A stretch of DNA of 33,826 nt. It comes from JAIOPA01 sp046076045 (lineage in GTDB: Bacteria; Eisenbacteria; RBG-16-71-46). Shown here piece by piece: positions 20,959-29,680 of this stretch. The stretch is taken from NCBI GenBank assembly GCA_046076045.1, contig JBJTRI010000057.1:1-33826 (forward strand), read 5' to 3'. A program made the translations under genes and the position numbers. The notes under the pieces are model-generated. The model did no database searches, was not told the DNA's origin, and worked only from the letters and a program-made list of their open reading frames with translations. How positions within the stretch are numbered: position 1 is the first letter of the stretch; every line of letters starts with the position of its first letter.

Positions 20959-23250
20959 TCAGGCGGCCTTCCCGCCCACCGGTTCGCGCCGCTGCTCGAG
21001 TGCCCGCCGCAGGACCGACAGGAAGGCGCTCAGCAGCATCACCACCGACCCGAACCAGACGAGGTTGATGAACGGCTTGGTGCTCACCTCGACCGCCAGC
21101 GTCTGGCTGTCGGCCGCGACCTCCTGGTTCGGCAGCGACAGCAGCGCCCGACCCGACTGCGGGTCGCCCGAGACGATCGAGATCGTGCCGCCGCTCGGCA
21201 GGTAGGCCGGCGTCGAGGTGCGCTTGCCGGACGAGATCACGAACTCGGGTCGCGCCGGCACCGTGCGCCCGCCGATGTCCACCACCATCTCGGCGGTGAG
21301 CTTCATGCCGGTCGCGCTCGGCTCGGGCCGGAACCCGTTGAACGTGTAGCTCACCTCGCCGAAGCGCTTGGTCTCGCCGGGCATGAACCACACGCCGCCC
21401 ACGTCGGCCCCGCCGACCATGTCGAGCGGTGCGATGTACACGTCGCGGTTCCAGAACCGCTCGATGTGCGGCTTCTTCATGTAGCCCTGGTTGTACTCGC
21501 TCCAGTAGAACTTGGCGTTCGCGGTGAAGTTCCGCTCGGCCGAGCTCACCGCGATGATCGCGTGGTCCTTGCCATCGGTGGAGTCGCGCTCCATGCCGCG
21601 GAAGTTCATCATGAAACCCAGCACGTTGCGGGCCTCGCCACGCGGCAACTGGACCTGGTCGGTGATGCCGTAGCCGCTCGAGGCCACCACGCCGATCAGC
21701 ATGATCGACAGTCCCATGTGGCCCAGGAAGGCGGCCCCGTGCTTCCACGAGGCGCGGAAGCCGCGCACCATGACCACGGTGTTGGCCGCGAGCGCGAACG
21801 ACATCGCGAACAGCACCAGCGCGGGCATAAGTTCGCGCACGCCGGCCACCACCATGACGATGGTGGCGGCGACCGCGAACGCGATCGAGGGCAGCGCGGC
21901 CCGCACGAACGCCTCGGGCTCGCTCTGGCGCCAGCGCAGCAGCGGGGCGATGCCGAGCAGCACACCCATCGCGACCGCGAGCGGCGCGTTGACGAGGTTG
22001 TAGTAGGTGGTCTGCACGTTGCTCGGCGGCCCGAACAGGCGCGTGATGAGCGGCGCGCTCATGCCGATCGTGATGAGCGCGCACATGAGGATGAACACGA
22101 GCTGGCCCAGCCACATGAACGACTCGCGCGAGAACGCGCCGAGCGGCTCGGGCGAGCGCGGGATGTGCGACAGGCGCGAGAACAGCAGCCCGAAGCCCAC
22201 CACCGCCGCGGTCGCGATCATGAACACGAGGAAACCGCCGAGACCGAACGGCAGGTGCCACGTGTCGTTGGCCGCGAACGAGTGCACGGAGAAGTCGGCG
22301 AGCACGCCACTGCGGGTGAGGAACGAGGCGTACAGCACGAGCACGTAGCTCAGGATGGCGAGCACGAAGTTCGTGACGCGCAGCGAACCGGTGACGCGCT
22401 GGACGAGCAGTCCATGCAGCAGGCCCACCGTGGCGAGCCACGGGATGAGCGAGCCGTTCTCGACCGGGTCCCAGCCCCAGTACCCGCCCCAGCCCAGCAC
22501 CTTGTAGGCCCACACACCACCCATGATGAAGCCGGTGGCCTGCACCGCGGTGGCGAACACGGCCCACGGCATGACGGGCTTCACCCAGCCGTCGTAGTCG
22601 CGTCGCAGCAGGGCCGCACACGCGATGGCGAACGGGAACAGGAACGACGAGAACCCGATGAACAGCACCGGCGGGTGGATGGTCATCCACCAGTCCTGCA
22701 GCAGCGGGTTCAGGCCGACACCGTTCGTGTAGGCCTCCTTGCTGGCGAGGAACGGCCCGCGCACGGCCCCGATGAACGTGAGCATGATCATGGGGAGGTT
22801 CGAGAAGAACATCGCGGTGCGCGCGAGCGAGTGCCGGCTGTACATGAGGAACAGCCCGAGCGTGGTGCTGAGGAACGCCCACAGCAGGAACGTGCCCTCC
22901 TGCCCGCCCCAGAACGCCGCGAACACGTAGTACCAGGGCATGTCCTGCGACGAGTAGTCGTGCACGTACTGGAACTCGAAGCGGTGGCGGAACAGGATCC
23001 ACCACAGGAACGCGGCCCCGCCGAGCAGCGCGAGCCACTGCACACGGTAGGCGCCGCGCGCCACGGGCTCGGCGCGGTCGTGGCCGAGGATGCACAGCCA
23101 CCACGAGAAACCGGCGGTGACGGCCGAGACGAACGCCAGCCAGCACAGGACCTGGCCCCAGTTGAAGGCCCCGGTGCTGGTGAGGAAGGCCCCGATCGCG
23201 AGCCCGCCGACGACGAGCGTCGCGGAGGTGGTGAGCGCGGTGCGGTTCAC
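20959..23250 (-). CDS. ccmF: Cytochrome c heme lyase subunit CcmF
   Basis: A 763-residue inner-membrane protein with about 14 membrane segments, longer than the 650 or so usual for CcmF. It accepts heme from CcmE and helps join it to apocytochrome c. The tryptophan-rich heme-binding WWD motif is WGGYWGWD (254-261). A conserved His is in the IHPP motif (192), and GGQEGTFLLW (115-124) is typical. The extra length lies mainly in the soluble region near the C-terminus. GTG 23250 overlaps the ccmE stop as GTGA and has GGAG 8 bases upstream. It is the last gene of the ccmABCDEF run. No ccmG or ccmH follows. Confidence 0.95.
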   Translation of the reverse strand: MNRTALTTSATLVVGGLAIGAFLTSTGAFNWGQVLCWLAFVSAVTAGFSWWLCILGHDRAEPVARGAYRVQWLALLGGAAFLWWILFRHRFEFQYVHDYSSQDMPWYYVFAAFWGGQEGTFLLWAFLSTTLGLFLMYSRHSLARTAMFFSNLPMIMLTFIGAVRGPFLASKEAYTNGVGLNPLLQDWWMTIHPPVLFIGFSSFLFPFAIACAALLRRDYDGWVKPVMPWAVFATAVQATGFIMGGVWAYKVLGWGGYWGWDPVENGSLIPWLATVGLLHGLLVQRVTGSLRVTNFVLAILSYVLVLYASFLTRSGVLADFSVHSFAANDTWHLPFGLGGFLVFMIATAAVVGFGLLFSRLSHIPRSPEPLGAFSRESFMWLGQLVFILMCALITIGMSAPLITRLFGPPSNVQTTYYNLVNAPLAVAMGVLLGIAPLLRWRQSEPEAFVRAALPSIAFAVAATIVMVVAGVRELMPALVLFAMSFALAANTVVMVRGFRASWKHGAAFLGHMGLSIMLIGVVASSGYGITDQVQLPRGEARNVLGFMMNFRGMERDSTDGKDHAIIAVSSAERNFTANAKFYWSEYNQGYMKKPHIERFWNRDVYIAPLDMVGGADVGGVWFMPGETKRFGEVSYTFNGFRPEPSATGMKLTAEMVVDIGGRTVPARPEFVISSGKRTSTPAYLPSGGTISIVSGDPQSGRALLSLPNQEVAADSQTLAVEVSTKPFINLVWFGSVVMLLSAFLSVLRRALEQRREPVGGKAA

Positions 23251-23657
23251 GAGGCGGTCTCCTTGGACATGGGCACACCCTCGGGGTGCTCGGCCCCCTC
23301 GGCCTGGTACTTGGACGGGCACTTCACGAGCAGCTGCTGGGCCTCGAAGTGGTCGCCCTGGAAGCGCCCGATCGCGACCACGCTCACAGCCTGGTCGAAG
23401 TTGCCCGGGATGACGCCGCGGTACTCGACCGGCATCACGTCACCGTGGTCGTCCTTGAGGTTGAATCGCAGGAACTGCTCCTCGGGCTTGAGGACGTAGT
23501 CCTTGTCGGCCAGCTTGCCGTTCACCTGCACCAGACCGCTGGAGGTGCGGGCCTCGGCGAAGCCGATGTACGGGGTCATGGTCTTCTTGAAGCTCGACAC
23601 CCCGACGACCGTGGCCACGGCGAGGAGCACGAGCGCGAGGATGGCCTTGAGGTTCAT
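23247..23657 (-). CDS. ccmE: Heme chaperone CcmE, cysteine (CxxxY) variant
   Basis: A 136-residue periplasmic protein with an N-terminal membrane anchor (about residues 5-22) and an OB-fold domain. CcmE binds heme covalently and delivers it to CcmF. In the common form the heme is held by His in an HxxxY motif. Here the matching position is C113, in CPSKY (113-117), and no His is nearby at that site. A CxxxY form of CcmE is known from archaea and some bacteria such as Desulfovibrio and is linked to loss of CcmH. Both neighbours overlap by 4 bases (ATGA with ccmD, GTGA with ccmF). Confidence 0.92.
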   Translation of the reverse strand: MNLKAILALVLLAVATVVGVSSFKKTMTPYIGFAEARTSSGLVQVNGKLADKDYVLKPEEQFLRFNLKDDHGDVMPVEYRGVIPGNFDQAVSVVAIGRFQGDHFEAQQLLVKCPSKYQAEGAEHPEGVPMSKETAS

Positions 23658-23797
23658 CGCTTCTCCTTGGGATTCGAGGCTCCGGCATCGCTCTGGCGCT
23701 CGAGCTCGGAGACGCGCCGATCGACCCGGAGGAGCCACACGAACAACAGCGTCCAGACCAGCAGGGAGACCCCGAGCACCACTCCGTTGTGACCCAT
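23654..23797 (-). CDS. ccmD: CcmD-like small membrane protein
   Basis: A 47-residue protein with one membrane helix (about residues 6-24, GVVLGVSLLVWTLLFVWLL), followed by a charged cytoplasmic helix (RVDRRVSELERQ). This is the shape of CcmD, which holds the CcmABC transporter to heme-loaded CcmE. It sits exactly between ccmC and ccmE. The ATG at 23797 has GAGGG 6 bases upstream, and the stop overlaps the ccmE start. Sequence similarity in CcmD is always low, so the name rests on size, topology and position. Confidence 0.85.
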   Translation of the reverse strand: MGHNGVVLGVSLLVWTLLFVWLLRVDRRVSELERQSDAGASNPKEKR

Positions 23798-23807
23798 CGC
23801 GGAACCC

Positions 23808-24455
23808 TCAGGCATCGGCCGCGCGGCGCTCGAGGCGCGTGACCCGCACGCGGAGCGCCTGCAGCCAGGCATACAGGAACGTGAAGCCGACCAGCATGAG
23901 CATGAAGCACAGGGTGATCATGGGATCCATGTCCACCTTGCCCTGCGTGTTGATGATGGGGTCGGGATGCAGCGTCGAGTAGATGCGCGGCACCACGAAC
24001 ATGAGCGGCGGGACCGACACGAACGCGACCAGCGAGTACACGGCCGAGAGCCGGGCCCGCTTCTCGTCGCCCTCGATGCTCCCCCGCAGCGCGAGGTAGG
24101 CGGCGTAGATGAGGAACAGGAAGAAGATGCTCGTCTGGCGCGGATCCCAGTTCCAGTACGCCCCCCACATGGCCTTGGCCCACAGTGCGCCCGAGACCGA
24201 GGCGACGATGCAGAACAGCAGGCCGAGTTCGGCGGCCGCCGCGGCGTGATCGTCGTGGCGCAGGTCGCGCTTCCACAGGTAGAGCGCGCTCTGGATCATG
24301 GACCACGCGAGCGCGACCACGGTGATCCACGCCGCGGGAACGTGGAAGTAGAGGACACGCGTGGTCTCGGCCAACACCGGGACCAGCGGGGCCTGCGTCA
24401 GGGCGACGGCCATCGTGACCGCGACCCACAGGTAGATGCCGATGCGCCAGATCAT
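23808..24455 (-). CDS. ccmC: Heme exporter/heme-handling protein CcmC
   Basis: A 215-residue inner-membrane protein with six helices that presents heme to CcmE. The WWD heme motif is WGAYWNWD (97-104). The two flanking conserved His residues are H38 (YFHVPAAW) and H163 (STLHPDP). The C-terminus is Arg-rich and cytoplasmic. The ATG at 24455 has no clear ribosome site, so expression may depend on upstream ccmB translation 46 bases away. The length is close to the short CcmC type. Confidence 0.95.
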   Translation of the reverse strand: MIWRIGIYLWVAVTMAVALTQAPLVPVLAETTRVLYFHVPAAWITVVALAWSMIQSALYLWKRDLRHDDHAAAAAELGLLFCIVASVSGALWAKAMWGAYWNWDPRQTSIFFLFLIYAAYLALRGSIEGDEKRARLSAVYSLVAFVSVPPLMFVVPRIYSTLHPDPIINTQGKVDMDPMITLCFMLMLVGFTFLYAWLQALRVRVTRLERRAADA

Positions 24456-24501
24456 GGTGATCGGGCCGGTCGACGGTCAGGCAGCCTTGCCCCGTCCCGG
24501 C

Positions 24502-25152
24502 TCAGTCCTCCCAGAGATGGTCATAGAGTAGCAGCCCGATGGCGAACAGTGCCACCGCGTAGGCCCCGAGCAGCCGCAGGTACGGGTCCACCGGCACGCC
24601 CTCCCACTGCGCGCGCATGCCGCCGACGCCGGCCGCGAGCACGGGCAGCAGCACCGGCAGCGACACGCCCGCGAACAGCGCCCCCCGGCTGCGCGTCTGC
24701 GCGATGACCGCGCCGATCAGCGTGCTCGAGGCCGAGAGAGAGAGCGTTCCCAATCCCAATACGGCGAGGAACGGACCCCAGTGCAGCGGCGGCGCCCCGG
24801 TGAAGACGAGGAACAACGGCACCGTGACCGCCTCGACGACGACCAGGAAGATGAGGTTGAAGCCGAACTTGCCGAGCGCGATCGCGGTCGGCGAGGCGAC
24901 GAGGCGGAGCAGCAGCATGGTGCGGGCCTCGGTCTCGCGCACGAACGCGTGGCTCATCGAGGCGAGCGCGGCGAACAGCAGCGTGAGCCAGAACAACGCC
25001 GACAGGATGTCGGTACGATCGGGGATGCGGCCGGCGGCGAACGTGATCGCGGCGAGGCTCGAGACCGCGAACAGCACCGCGGCGTTGAGCCCGTAGCGCG
25101 TGCGCCACTCGCTCCGCCACTCCTTGCCGAGCAGCGCCCAGAACCTACGCAT
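24502..25152 (-). CDS. ccmB: Heme ABC exporter membrane subunit CcmB
   Basis: A 216-residue membrane protein with six hydrophobic helices and a short acidic C-terminus. It starts with LLGKEWRSEWRTRYGLNA, the usual CcmB N-terminus, and has ETEARTMLLLRL and the GxLGxGTL-type helix typical of the family. With CcmA it forms the ABC transporter that drives release of heme-loaded CcmE. The ATG at 25152 lies inside the ccmA 3' end (8-base overlap). Order and length fit System I ccmABC operons. Confidence 0.93.
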   Translation of the reverse strand: MRRFWALLGKEWRSEWRTRYGLNAAVLFAVSSLAAITFAAGRIPDRTDILSALFWLTLLFAALASMSHAFVRETEARTMLLLRLVASPTAIALGKFGFNLIFLVVVEAVTVPLFLVFTGAPPLHWGPFLAVLGLGTLSLSASSTLIGAVIAQTRSRGALFAGVSLPVLLPVLAAGVGGMRAQWEGVPVDPYLRLLGAYAVALFAIGLLLYDHLWED

Positions 25153-25777
25153 CGAGCGCCACCCCCCGCGTGGCGAGCGCGGACTCGGCCGGGTCGTTGG
25201 TCGCGATCAACACCAACCCGCGAGCGGCGTGCCGCTCGACCACCGCGCGCACCACCCCGCGGCCGTGGTCGTCGAGGTGGCTGCCGGGCTCGTCGAGCAG
25301 CAGCACGGCCGGGTCGTGGAGCACCGCGAACGCGATCCGCAGCCGCTGCTTCATGCCGCTCGAGTACGCCGCGACGCGGTCGTCGGCTCGCGCGGCGAGC
25401 CCGACCTCGTCGAGCGCAGCGGACGCGGACCGCGCCGGGTCGGCGAGTCCGTGGGCACGCGCGACGAACGCCAGGTTCTCGCGGGCGCTGAACTCCTCGT
25501 AGAACGACAGGTCGGGGGTCGCCAGACCGACCGCGAGCCGACGCCCATGCGGCGGCAGCGCGCGCCCCTCGAGCGTGAGCGCGAACCGCCCCGCACTCGG
25601 ACGCAACAGCCCCGCGACGATGCGCAGCAGCGTGCTCTTTCCGCTGCCGTTCGGACCGGTCACCGCGATCGCGCCCGGACCGTCGAAGGCGAACGACAGC
25701 GCATGGATGTGCGTGCGGCGGCGGCCGTACCGATGCGTGAGCCCCTCGGCCTCGACCCGCACCGCACGCACGCTCAT
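25145..25777 (-). CDS. ccmA: Heme exporter ATP-binding subunit CcmA
   Basis: A 210-residue ABC ATPase. The Walker A is GPNGSGKST, the signature is YSSGMKQRL (in place of LSxGQ, a form common in CcmA), and Walker B is VLLLDEPGSHLD. The H-loop His is replaced by Asn-Asp (IATNDPAES). It powers the CcmABC complex in the inner membrane. The ATG at 25777 overlaps the nrnA stop as ATGA, linking heme export to the upstream genes. The CcmA name rests on the following ccmB and ccmC. Confidence 0.92.
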   Translation of the reverse strand: MSVRAVRVEAEGLTHRYGRRRTHIHALSFAFDGPGAIAVTGPNGSGKSTLLRIVAGLLRPSAGRFALTLEGRALPPHGRRLAVGLATPDLSFYEEFSARENLAFVARAHGLADPARSASAALDEVGLAARADDRVAAYSSGMKQRLRIAFAVLHDPAVLLLDEPGSHLDDHGRGVVRAVVERHAARGLVLIATNDPAESALATRGVALDA

Positions 25778-26805
25778 GCGCGCCCCTTCGCGGGCAGCGG
25801 CGGCAACTCGGAGAGCAGGCGCTCGACCTCGGGCAGCACGCGCTCACGCGCCTGCTCGCGGGTGCCGCGCAACTGCACGCCCGCGGCATGCAGGTGGCCG
25901 CCGCCGCCGAGCCGTGCGCACACGCCGTCGATCGCGACCCGACCGGTCGAGCGCAGGCTCACCTTGACCTTGCCGGGCTCGACCTCGCTGAACAGCGCGA
26001 CCGCCTCGACGCCCTCGATGGCGCGCGGCAGGTCCACCAGCCCCTCGGTGTCGGCGCCCACCAAGCCGTGGCGCGCGAACTGCTCCGGGGCGACCTCGAG
26101 CACCACCAACTGCCCGCCGTGCCGCAGTTCGAGCGCCGACAGCGCCTCGCCGAAGAACCGCATGCGACCCGCCGGCGCGGTCTGCGAGACGCGCGTGTTC
26201 ACGAGCGCGGCGTCCACCCCGGACTCGACGAGGGCCGCCGCCATGCGCAGCGAGCGCGCGTCGGTGTTCGTGTAACGGAACCAGCCGGTGTCGGTGGCGA
26301 GGCCCACGTACAGGGCGTCGGCCGCGATCGCGTCGGGCGTGACGCCCGCCTCGGCCATCAACTCGTACACGAGCACCGCGGCCGCCGCGCAGTCGGGCTC
26401 GACCACGTTGACCTGACCGAAGCCGTCGTGCGTGGCGTGGTGATCCACGATCGCGACCGCGATCGCATGACGATCGATGTGGTGCGCGAGCCGTCCGATG
26501 CGCTGACGGTTCGAGGTGTCCAGCACCACGAGCGCGTCGGCCTCGGCGAACCGCTGCTCGGCGAGCCCCTCGTCGTACACCTCGACGGGACCGGCGTCGG
26601 CGAGCCAGCCGAACGCGTGAGGCGTGGGCGAGTCGTTGAGGATGCGCACGTCCTTACCCAACGCGCGCAGCAGGCGCGCGAACGCGATCTCGCTGCCGAT
26701 CGCGTCACCGTCGGGGTTGATGTGCGTGGTGAGCAGGAAGCGCTGGTGGCGCTGCACGAACTCGTGCAGTGCGGCGCGCGCGGTGCGGACGGCGGGCGCG
26801 CTCAT
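25774..26805 (-). CDS. nrnA: NrnA-type DHH phosphoesterase (oligoribonuclease/pAp phosphatase)
   Basis: A 343-residue cytoplasmic Mn-dependent phosphoesterase of the DHH/DHHA1 family. Motifs are THINPDGDAIGSE (27-39), VLDTSN, VDHHATHDGF (the DHH triad) and a late Asp (GLATDTGWF). The DHHA1 domain ends with RLGGGGHLHAAG, where a Ser-His pair is more common than HLH. NrnA degrades short RNA oligonucleotides and also 3'-phosphoadenosine 5'-phosphate. The ATG at 26805 overlaps pdxT (ATGA) and its stop overlaps ccmA (ATGA), so it is embedded in the long operon. Confidence 0.93.
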   Translation of the reverse strand: MSAPAVRTARAALHEFVQRHQRFLLTTHINPDGDAIGSEIAFARLLRALGKDVRILNDSPTPHAFGWLADAGPVEVYDEGLAEQRFAEADALVVLDTSNRQRIGRLAHHIDRHAIAVAIVDHHATHDGFGQVNVVEPDCAAAAVLVYELMAEAGVTPDAIAADALYVGLATDTGWFRYTNTDARSLRMAAALVESGVDAALVNTRVSQTAPAGRMRFFGEALSALELRHGGQLVVLEVAPEQFARHGLVGADTEGLVDLPRAIEGVEAVALFSEVEPGKVKVSLRSTGRVAIDGVCARLGGGGHLHAAGVQLRGTREQARERVLPEVERLLSELPPLPAKGRA

Positions 26806-27449
26806 CGGGCCCCCGCGGGCACGAGCCCCGCGACCTCGCGCACGAACCACGCGTGCAGGCGGCGGTCGCCGGTCAGTTCGGGGTGGAACGCGATCGCCGC
26901 GACGTGCCCCTGACGCACGCCCACGGGCTCACCCCGGTAGCGCGCGAACACCTCGACTCCCGCGCCGACCCGCCGGATGCGCGGCGCGCGGATGAACACG
27001 CCATCCACCGCTCCCCCGAGGGCGGGCGCGTCGACCGCGGCCGCGAACGAATGCACCTGGCGTCCCCATGCGTTGCGCTCGACACGGACGTCGAGCGCCC
27101 CCAGCGTGGGTCGCGGCAGGCGATCGGCCTCGCGCGCGAGCAGGATGAGCCCGGCGCACGTCCCCAGCACCGGCCGGGTGCGCACGAAGCGCTCGAGCGG
27201 TGCGCGCAGGCCGGTCGAGTCGAGCAGGCGCAGCATGGTCGAGGACTCCCCGCCCGGCAGCACCATCGCCTCGAGCCCCTCGAGGTGCTCGGGCAGCGAC
27301 ACCCGAACCGGCGTGCACCCCACCTCGGCGAGCGCGGCCGCGTGCAGCGCGAAGTCACCCTGCACCGCGAGCACGCCGACGCGCGGCGGCCCCGACGGCG
27401 CGGGCCGCGCCGAGACGCGGGCCGGACGCAGGCCGCGCACCGCGCTCAC
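26802..27449 (-). CDS. pdxT: Glutaminase subunit of PLP synthase, PdxT
   Basis: PdxT frees ammonia from glutamine and passes it to PdxS. The class I glutamine amidotransferase triad is visible: nucleophile C98 in LGTCAGLILLA, and the His-Glu pair in AFHPELTGDRRLHAWF near the C-terminus. The oxyanion motif is PGGESSTM (65-72). GTG 27449 gives 215 residues, with about 23 before the conserved VGVLAVQGDF; GTG 27440 is an alternative. Neither has a strong ribosome site, so coupling to pdxS, whose stop is 25 bases upstream, is probable. Confidence 0.94.
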   Translation of the reverse strand: MSAVRGLRPARVSARPAPSGPPRVGVLAVQGDFALHAAALAEVGCTPVRVSLPEHLEGLEAMVLPGGESSTMLRLLDSTGLRAPLERFVRTRPVLGTCAGLILLAREADRLPRPTLGALDVRVERNAWGRQVHSFAAAVDAPALGGAVDGVFIRAPRIRRVGAGVEVFARYRGEPVGVRQGHVAAIAFHPELTGDRRLHAWFVREVAGLVPAGAR

Positions 27450-27474
27450 CGCGCGGCGCTGGCCCCGGCGACGG

Positions 27475-28458
27475 TCACCAGCCACGCTTGGCAAGCAGTT
27501 CGCCCTCGGTGAGCGTCTCGAGCGAGATGCCGCGCATCGGCTGCGGCAGCCCGGTGCTGATGTCCTTGAGCAGGTCGGGGCGATCCCAGTTCGCGACCGC
27601 CTGCACGATGGCGCGCGCCGTGCGCGCCTGGTCACGGCGCTGCTCCTTCGGACGCTCGGGGTCGCCGACCTCGAAGATGCCCGAACCCACGAACACCGCC
27701 TCGGCGCCGAGCTTCATCATGAGCGCGGCGTCGGCCGGCGTGGCCACGCCACCCGCGGCGAAGTTCGGCACCGGCAGCTTGCCGGTGCGCGCGACCTCGC
27801 GCACGAGCTCGAACGGCGCCCCGAGGTGCTTGGCCTCGGCCATGAGCTCGTCGGCGGTCATGGTGGTGAGCTTGCGCATGTGCGACACCACGGTGCGCAT
27901 GTGGCGCACGGCCTCGACCACGTTGCCCGTGCCGGCCTCGCCCTTGGTACGGATCATCGCGGCCCCCTCGCCGATGCGGCGCAGCGCCTCGCCGAGGTCA
28001 CGGCAGCCGCACACGAACGGGGCCTTGAAGTCGTGCTTCCAGACGTGGTTCGTCTCGTCGGCCGGCGTGAGCACCTCGGACTCGTCGATGAAGTCGATCT
28101 CGAGCGCCTCGAGGATCTGCGCCTCGACGAGGTGCCCGATGCGGCACTTCGCCATGACCGGGATGTCCACCGCCTTCTGGATGGCCGCGATCATCGAGGG
28201 GTCGCTCATGCGCGCGACGCCGCCGGCCTCGCGGATCTGCGAAGGGATGCGCTCGAGCGCCATGACCGCGGCGGCCCCCGCCTCCTGCGCGATGGTGGCC
28301 TGCTCGACGTTCATGACGTCCATGATGACGCCACCCTTGAGCATCTCGGCGAGACCGACCTTGAGGCGGAACGCCTCCTCCTGCGACACGGCCGCCGGCG
28401 CGGAGCCGTTGCGGTGCGGCGCGGCCTTGCTGGGGCGGCGCTGGTGGGTGCGCTTCAT
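27475..28458 (-). CDS. pdxS: PLP synthase subunit PdxS
   Basis: A 327-residue TIM-barrel enzyme that makes pyridoxal 5'-phosphate from ribose 5-phosphate, glyceraldehyde 3-phosphate and ammonia from PdxT. Catalytic features are D47 (GVIMDVMN), K104 (PVMAKCRIGH), the phosphate-binding RTKGEAGTGN and the second lysine in MRKLTTM. The N-terminal 24 residues are a basic Lys/Arg/Ala/Pro extension absent from the 294-residue Bacillus enzyme. GGAGGA lies about 9 bases before the ATG. It follows the PLP-dependent cysteine desulfurase, so cofactor and user are expressed together. Confidence 0.97.
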   Translation of the reverse strand: MKRTHQRRPSKAAPHRNGSAPAAVSQEEAFRLKVGLAEMLKGGVIMDVMNVEQATIAQEAGAAAVMALERIPSQIREAGGVARMSDPSMIAAIQKAVDIPVMAKCRIGHLVEAQILEALEIDFIDESEVLTPADETNHVWKHDFKAPFVCGCRDLGEALRRIGEGAAMIRTKGEAGTGNVVEAVRHMRTVVSHMRKLTTMTADELMAEAKHLGAPFELVREVARTGKLPVPNFAAGGVATPADAALMMKLGAEAVFVGSGIFEVGDPERPKEQRRDQARTARAIVQAVANWDRPDLLKDISTGLPQPMRGISLETLTEGELLAKRGW

Positions 28459-28485
28459 GGTGGGATTCCTCCGTCGGATGTTCGA

Positions 28486-28507
28486 CCGCGCGCCCGGGGG
28501 CCCGCGG
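28486..28507 (-). terminator. Hairpin between the cysteine desulfurase and pdxS
   Basis: The minus strand can fold 10-base arms with one G-G mismatch (CCGCGGGCCC and GGGCGCGCGG) around a very tight loop. It lies in the 55-base gap after the desulfurase stop and before the pdxS ribosome site. It could be a partial terminator or a processing site that changes the dose of upstream and downstream genes. I see no promoter after it. Confidence 0.3.
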
Positions 28508-28513
28508 CGCGGT

Positions 28514-29680
28514 TCAGGCACTGCGTTCCATGGTCGTCCCGCCGAGTGCGCGCAGGCGCGCGACCACCGCGGGTACGACCGCGGCGAGGCGGGTCACATC
28601 GTCCTCGTCGTTACCGGCCCCGAGCGAGAACCGCACGCTGGCGTGCGCCTCGTCGGGGGTGCGTCCCATCGCGATCAGCACGTGGCTGGGTCCGGCGAGC
28701 GCGTGGCTGCAGGCGCTGCCGGTGGACACCTCGATCCCCTCGCGGTCGAGCTCGTGCAGGACCGCTTCGCCATCCACACCCGTGAAGCACAGGTTGAACG
28801 TCCCCGCGGCGCGCAGCGCGGGGTCGCCGTTCGGGGTGCACGCGGGCACGTGCGCGAGCAGGTCGGCGAGCAGTCGGTCGGTGAGCGCGGCGACGCGCGC
28901 GGGCTCGCCCGCGGCGAGGGCGGCATGCGCGCGCTCGGCCGCCACGCCCATGCCGACGAGGGCGGGCACGTTCGGGGTGCCGGCGCGCAGGCCGTGCTCG
29001 TGCTGACCGCCGCGCACCCGCGGCTCGAGCCGCGTGCGGCGCCGCACGAACAGGGCCGCGGCCCCGAGCGGGCCGTGGAACTTGTGCGCCGCCACGCTCA
29101 CGAGGTCGGCCCGCCCGTCGTCCACGCGCACCGTGAGTCGGCCCGGGGCCTGCACCGCATCGACGTGGAACAGGGCACCGACGCCCTTGGCGAGCGCGCC
29201 GACCGCCTCGACGGGCTGACGCACACCGGTCTCGTTGTTCACCGCCATGACGCTCACGAGGGCGACGTCGTCGGCGAGCGAGGCGGCGAGCGCGTCGAGG
29301 TCCACCGTGCCGTCGCGGCGCGCGGGCACCACGGTGAGCGCGAAACCCTCGGCCTCGAGCGCGCGCGCGGTGGCGAGCACCGAGGCGTGCTCGATCGCGC
29401 TCACCACCAGTCGCCGGCGCGACGAGGCGTGCATCGCACCCGAGAGCGCGAGGTCGTTCGACTCGCTCCCGGTCGCGGTGAACACGACCTCCTCGCTGCG
29501 CGCCCCGAGCAGGCGTGCGACCGCGTCGCGCGCGGACTCGAGCGCGTCGCGCGCCCTCTCCCCGCGGGCGTGCACGCTGGCGGGATTGCCGAACCGCTCG
29601 CCGAGCCACGGACGCATGGCCTCGACCACACTCGGGTCGGGGCGCGTCGTGGCGGCGTGGTCGGCGTGGATGCGCTTCAA
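28514..29680 (-). CDS. iscS: Cysteine desulfurase (NifS/IscS family)
   Basis: A 388-residue PLP enzyme that frees sulfur from cysteine for Fe-S clusters and other thio-cofactors. The PLP lysine is K200 (AAHKFHGPLG), the aromatic stacking His is in IEHAS (97-101) and the catalytic Cys is C324 (STGSACSHA). The start is TTG 29680, which overlaps the Mrp stop as TTGA; GGGGG lies about 8 bases upstream. The N-terminal DHAATTRPDP motif begins at residue 7 as expected. It could also supply sulfur for FdhD and XdhC, both of which need a desulfurase. Confidence 0.95.
   Translation of the reverse strand: MKRIHADHAATTRPDPSVVEAMRPWLGERFGNPASVHARGERARDALESARDAVARLLGARSEEVVFTATGSESNDLALSGAMHASSRRRLVVSAIEHASVLATARALEAEGFALTVVPARRDGTVDLDALAASLADDVALVSVMAVNNETGVRQPVEAVGALAKGVGALFHVDAVQAPGRLTVRVDDGRADLVSVAAHKFHGPLGAAALFVRRRTRLEPRVRGGQHEHGLRAGTPNVPALVGMGVAAERAHAALAAGEPARVAALTDRLLADLLAHVPACTPNGDPALRAAGTFNLCFTGVDGEAVLHELDREGIEVSTGSACSHALAGPSHVLIAMGRTPDEAHASVRFSLGAGNDEDDVTRLAAVVPAVVARLRALGGTTMERSA

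Noticed and set aside
20867..23278. An 803-codon frame opposite in phase to ccmF
   Set aside because: Low-complexity Arg/His/Ala composition; ccmF in the other frame has heme motifs and membrane helices.
21466..23499. A 677-codon plus-strand frame antisense to ccmF and ccmE
   Set aside because: Composition typical of antisense reading of GC-rich genes (Glu/Arg/His/Val repeats), no domain, no ribosome site.
23319..23657. Treating CcmE as broken because the heme His is missing
   Set aside because: The Cys replacement with the Tyr kept (CxxxY) is a known functional variant, and the rest of the domain and operon is intact.
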